From Candidatus Kaiserbacteria bacterium (GTDB lineage: Bacteria; Patescibacteriota; Minisyncoccia; Phycocordibacterales; UBA2100), in assembly GCA_024654165.1 (NCBI GenBank), contig JANLIP010000080.1:1-5709 (forward strand): DNA of 5,709 bases, read 5' to 3'. The translations under genes were made by a program, and so were the position numbers. The notes under the pieces were generated by a model that did no database searches, was not told the DNA's origin, and saw only the letters and a program-made list of their open reading frames with translations. Positions 3,444 through 5,709 of this stretch are shown piece by piece. The stretch's first letter is position 1; each line of letters starts with the position of its first letter.

Positions 3444-4627
3444 ATATCCATCATATCAGTCACAAGCGCGCCCCATGTAAAGTTGTGAGCGCCGTAGCCT
3501 GCGCCCGTTTCCGGATCAAAATATTCCCGAAAACCGGCGCGCTCCAAAAGCGCGAGGGACTTTTCGCGAATAAGCCGCGCTTCATCAATAAATCCGTAGC
3601 GCATAAGACCGCGGTATATAAACCAATGCGGCGCCATCCAGACAGAGCCGCGCCAGAAGCCGTCCGGCCGGTACGCCCGCTCGCGCCGAGAGACGGTGCG
3701 CACTCCGCGCGATGCCCAAAACGTGTCTTCGTTGAGGAGCTGATTTTTGACAAGCTCGCGAGCTTCCGCCGATGAATAGAGTCCGGCAAAAAGCGGCACG
3801 AAATGCGCCCACGTAGCAACCGAAAGACGTTCGTAACTATCAGCGCCCGCGGCGGACCAAAAAACGCCGTCCGCAAAAAGCAGTACGCGCATGGCTTCGG
3901 TTATTAAATCGGCGTTCAACGTTAAGAAGTGCTTGTCGTTCTCTTTTCCAAGACGTTCTGAAATCCGCGCGAGAATGCGGAGATTCTCTATGAGAATTAC
4001 GTTGAAGGGTACGTCCTTCACCCAAAAGTGGGTTTTCATGCAAAACTCGGCGTCAAAATTGCACGTTCGGTTCGCGTCTATCAGTTCGCGGCGGCGGTCA
4101 AGATGGTCCGCAAGCAGAATATCGTCCGGCACATGGAGAACGCTGTCAAAGCGCGGCGAATTGTCCTCTCCCGATTCATCCGGATTTATTATGCCTATAA
4201 GATGATGGTCGCGCGGATCGCGCCTATCAATCAAATATTGATAGTAACGCATGAGGGAGGGGTAGATTTCCGCAACGAAAGCGTCGTCGCCTGTCTTTTC
4301 GTATATCGCCTTGACCGCGTATGCGAGCATCGGCGGCTGTGTAAGCGCGCTCGTGCCGTCAGTACCCCATTCGTAACGGTGCAAGCTCCCCGGCACCCAA
4401 TAGATGATGTGCGGAATCATGCCGTTTGGAAGCTGGCGGGAAACGAGCGCGCGCAGTTCGTCCTTCGCCGCTTCCGGTTCGCTCTTTGCAAGCACTATTG
4501 CATGAAAACAAGAGTCCCAGAGCCATTGATATGGATAGGCATCGGGAGAAGGGACCGTGTATGTGTGTCCGTCGGTCGTCCGGCGATTCGCGGCAAGAAG
4601 CGCAAACGCCTGTTCCTCTATCGTCAT
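3440..4627 (-). CDS. GH63/MGH1-like glycoside hydrolase
   Basis: 395 residues, close to the length of bacterial mannosylglycerate hydrolase-like enzymes, which have one (alpha/alpha)6-barrel domain. Landmarks: YPYQWLWDSCFHAI (31-44), the substrate-pocket strand found at the start of these barrels; ESGEDNSPRFD (151-161), whose D155 fits the general acid; PDGFWRGSVWMAPHWFIYRG (321-340); and FREYFDPETGAGYG (366-379), whose E368 fits the general base. These enzymes invert and release a sugar from small glucosides or mannosides, for example mannosylglycerate, glucosylglycerate or short oligosaccharides. There is no signal peptide, so the substrate should be cytoplasmic, such as a compatible solute or imported sugar. 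First gene of a two-gene operon with the ROK kinase. The start is supported by a TATAGT box 6 bases upstream. Family is firm, substrate inferred. Confidence 0.87.
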   Translation of the reverse strand: MTIEEQAFALLAANRRTTDGHTYTVPSPDAYPYQWLWDSCFHAIVLAKSEPEAAKDELRALVSRQLPNGMIPHIIYWVPGSLHRYEWGTDGTSALTQPPMLAYAVKAIYEKTGDDAFVAEIYPSLMRYYQYLIDRRDPRDHHLIGIINPDESGEDNSPRFDSVLHVPDDILLADHLDRRRELIDANRTCNFDAEFCMKTHFWVKDVPFNVILIENLRILARISERLGKENDKHFLTLNADLITEAMRVLLFADGVFWSAAGADSYERLSVATWAHFVPLFAGLYSSAEARELVKNQLLNEDTFWASRGVRTVSRRERAYRPDGFWRGSVWMAPHWFIYRGLMRYGFIDEARLIREKSLALLERAGFREYFDPETGAGYGAHNFTWGALVTDMMDI

Positions 4628-4633
4628 ATAAGC

Positions 4634-4639
4634 ACTATA
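4634..4639 (-). promoter_or_regulatory. -10 box (TATAGT) of the hydrolase-kinase operon
   Basis: Hexamer close to consensus, 6 bases before the ATG at 4627; no Shine-Dalgarno sequence lies between. No clear -35 box. Confidence 0.45.
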
Positions 4640-4650
4640 TCAATTTTTAC

Positions 4651-4707
4651 CGCGTTTAGAGAATGCCCCGCGGCCTGCCTGCGCAGGCAGGCCGCGGGGC
4701 GCGTTTA
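4651..4707. repeat. 36-bp perfect palindrome flanked by 8-bp direct repeats
   Basis: 4665-4700 is a perfect palindrome with 18-base arms (GCCCCGCGGCCTGCCTGC and its complement). CGCGTTTA occurs on both sides, at 4651-4658 and 4700-4707, like a target-site duplication. The CCTGCCTGC/GCAGGCAGG core resembles a palindrome I remember as scattered through Parcubacteria genomes; a database count is needed. As RNA it would be a very stable hairpin without a U-tract, between two same-strand genes. Confidence 0.75.
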
Positions 4708-4716
4708 TCGCGTACG

Positions 4717-4767
4717 GGCGCGGGGTCTAGTGCCCCGTGCGAGTCCTCTAACGGGGTTTACCGCGCC
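4717..4767. repeat. Nested GC-rich inverted repeat after the RNxxxH protein gene
   Basis: Outer stem GGCGCGG/CCGCGCC (4717-4723 and 4761-4767) encloses CCCCGT/ACGGGG (4733-4738 and 4751-4756). An alternative hairpin GCGCGGGG/CCCCGTGC (4718-4725 and 4733-4740) competes with it. It lies 22 bases beyond the stop of the 235-residue gene and could end its transcript, though no T-tract is seen. Confidence 0.5.
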
Positions 4768-4788
4768 TGAAAGTATGGACATGTGCGC

Positions 4789-5496
4789 CTATTCAATGAC
4801 CTTAAATTCCCTGAATACCTTTTCGTAAAGCCCGACAACGTGACGCGTCTCGCGCGCGCTCAGCTGATGCGCCGAGCCTTGATGCGCAATTTGGTTGCGC
4901 ACCTTGTGCGCTTCCCACGCATCGTCCACGGTATTGAAATCCGCTCTTTGAATCTGCTTCATTTTGTCGGCCATCGTGTCTCCTCTGTATCCCCTTAGAT
5001 CAAGAAGCTCGTTTAGCATAATATCCGCCTCAAGTATGGCCAAGCGCCAATTTTGCTCATTCTCGGAATTCGCCTGCTCTGTGATGCGGTTCCAGCGCAA
5101 TTGTGTGCGAGGAATATCTTGCTTTGCCACCGGGTGCGCGGCCGCATAAAATCTCATGTGTTCCATGTGCCGAACCTGCCTGATGAGCACAAAACAGTAA
5201 ATTATGACTCCGGCGAACATAAGTGAAATAACCATTGATATGGATACAAATTCGCCCCATCCGCTTACTAAAGAATTGTATTTCTCTGGAGAAGATGTTT
5301 TCTCAAGAAAATAAATGATGCTATTCGTTGTCACGGGATCCTGTATTGGAGTTAAACCCGCAGGGATTGGGCCTGTGCCGGACATGTCCGTGCCCGTTAG
5401 CGATGCTACTGTCCCAGGCACCAGCTTAAACGCAATTTCGCCCACGTACCAAAATATTTGTGCGAGCGCCCCGCCAAGTGTGATGCCTCCGTCCAT
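4789..5496 (-). CDS. Membrane-anchored protein with HEPN-like RNxxxH motif
   Basis: 235 residues. One strong membrane helix at about 83-107 (FVSISMVISLMFAGVIIYCFVLIRQ), followed by basic residues (RQVRHMEHMR), places the C-terminal half in the cytoplasm; 9-32 is a weaker hydrophobic stretch and 33-80 is a polar, probably external, segment. The cytoplasmic part is helical, with QNWRLAILEADIMLNELLD (148-166) and DDAWEAHKVRNQIAHQG (191-207). R200-N201-Q-I-A-H205 matches the RNxxxH motif of HEPN domains, many of which are RNases. I remember this architecture as a conserved unnamed family in Parcubacteria-like genomes, but know no tested function. It starts 15 bases after gatA and has its own TATAAT box. 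An RNase role is possible, not shown; the motif may be structural. Confidence 0.82.
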   Translation of the reverse strand: MDGGITLGGALAQIFWYVGEIAFKLVPGTVASLTGTDMSGTGPIPAGLTPIQDPVTTNSIIYFLEKTSSPEKYNSLVSGWGEFVSISMVISLMFAGVIIYCFVLIRQVRHMEHMRFYAAAHPVAKQDIPRTQLRWNRITEQANSENEQNWRLAILEADIMLNELLDLRGYRGDTMADKMKQIQRADFNTVDDAWEAHKVRNQIAHQGSAHQLSARETRHVVGLYEKVFREFKVIE

Positions 5497-5503
5497 GGAA
5501 CAA

Positions 5504-5509
5504 ATTATA
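5504..5509 (-). promoter_or_regulatory. -10 box (TATAAT) of the RNxxxH protein gene
   Basis: Perfect consensus hexamer in the 15-base gap after gatA, 7 bases before the ATG at 5496. The purine-rich GAGGGGG at the end of gatA is more than 20 bases from the start, too far for a Shine-Dalgarno site. Confidence 0.5.
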
Positions 5510-5511
5510 TA

Positions 5512-5709
5512 CTATTCCCCCTCAACATCGTGCCCAATTTTGAACAACGTTTCCTCATTGTCGTGAGAAGCGATTATTTGAAAGCCGACCGGCAAATCTT
5601 TCCCCTCGCGCACAACAGTTCCCATTGGAACGGAAATCGCGGGTATGCCGGCTAGGTTAGCGGGTACGCTGAAAATATCTTCGGCATACATTGCAAGAGG
5701 GTTGGACTT
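5512..5709 (-). CDS. gatA: Aspartyl/glutamyl-tRNA amidotransferase subunit A, C-terminal end
   Basis: The last 65 residues of a gene whose start lies beyond the window. The segment beginning [20 protein letters not shown], then [18 protein letters not shown] and a final [11 protein letters not shown] is the typical C-terminal end of GatA, the amidase subunit of GatCAB. This complex converts Glu-tRNA(Gln) to Gln-tRNA(Gln), and Asp-tRNA(Asn) to Asn-tRNA(Asn), using ammonia from glutamine. The Ser-cisSer-Lys catalytic triad lies in the missing part. Other amidase-signature enzymes share parts of this end, but the NLAG-PAISVP and LPVG-QII pattern favours GatA. The following gene begins 15 bases after the stop. 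Confidence 0.9.
   Translation of the reverse strand, partial: KSNPLAMYAEDIFSVPANLAGIPAISVPMGTVVREGKDLPVGFQIIASHDNEETLFKIGHDVEGE

Noticed and set aside
4028..4828. 266-residue plus-strand open frame
   Set aside because: It lies antisense to the glycoside hydrolase, is rich in Arg and Cys, has no recognisable domain, and is explained by the GC-rich codon use of the real gene.

Overview
The window looks like a piece of a Candidate Phyla Radiation (Patescibacteria, probably Parcubacteria-like) chromosome. Four things point that way: small, closely packed genes; three tRNA genes without an encoded CCA tail; a LAGLIDADG homing-endonuclease gene joined to a tRNA; and two proteins (the HD protein and the RNxxxH membrane protein) that resemble families I remember mainly from this radiation. 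This placement is inference; no rRNA or marker gene here fixes it. Nearly all genes are on the minus strand, so gene order reads from right to left.

Right part (5709 to 2643): the C-terminal end of gatA (Glu/Asp-tRNA amidotransferase subunit A) is followed after 15 bases by a 235-residue membrane-anchored protein with a HEPN-like RNxxxH motif. After an intergenic stretch rich in palindromes comes a two-gene sugar operon: a GH63/MGH1-like glycoside hydrolase whose stop codon overlaps the start of a ROK-family sugar kinase. The likely logic is that the hydrolase frees a hexose in the cytoplasm and the kinase phosphorylates it.

Middle part (2640 to 1587): a divergent initiator tRNA-Met with its own promoter; a cluster of inverted repeats, one of which copies the 3' end of that tRNA in reverse; an unlisted 59-residue membrane protein, the only plus-strand gene; a second tRNA-Met(CAT); and an 82-residue three-helix membrane protein of the CBU_0592 type.

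Left part (1586 to 1): a degenerate 5' half of a tRNA-Asp, a two-motif LAGLIDADG endonuclease, and an intact tRNA-Asp(GTC) whose first 15 bases also encode the last codons and stop of the endonuclease. A 10-bp direct repeat, the anticodon-loop sequence, brackets the endonuclease unit. This looks like a minimal tRNA-targeting mobile element that leaves a working tRNA behind. Then come an HD-domain hydrolase and the first codons of another gene at the window edge.

A window-wide signal: all seven starts that could begin a transcript have a TANNNT -10-like hexamer 6 to 8 bases before the ATG and no usable Shine-Dalgarno sequence, which predicts leaderless mRNAs. Only the internal operon gene, the kinase, relies on stop-start overlap instead.
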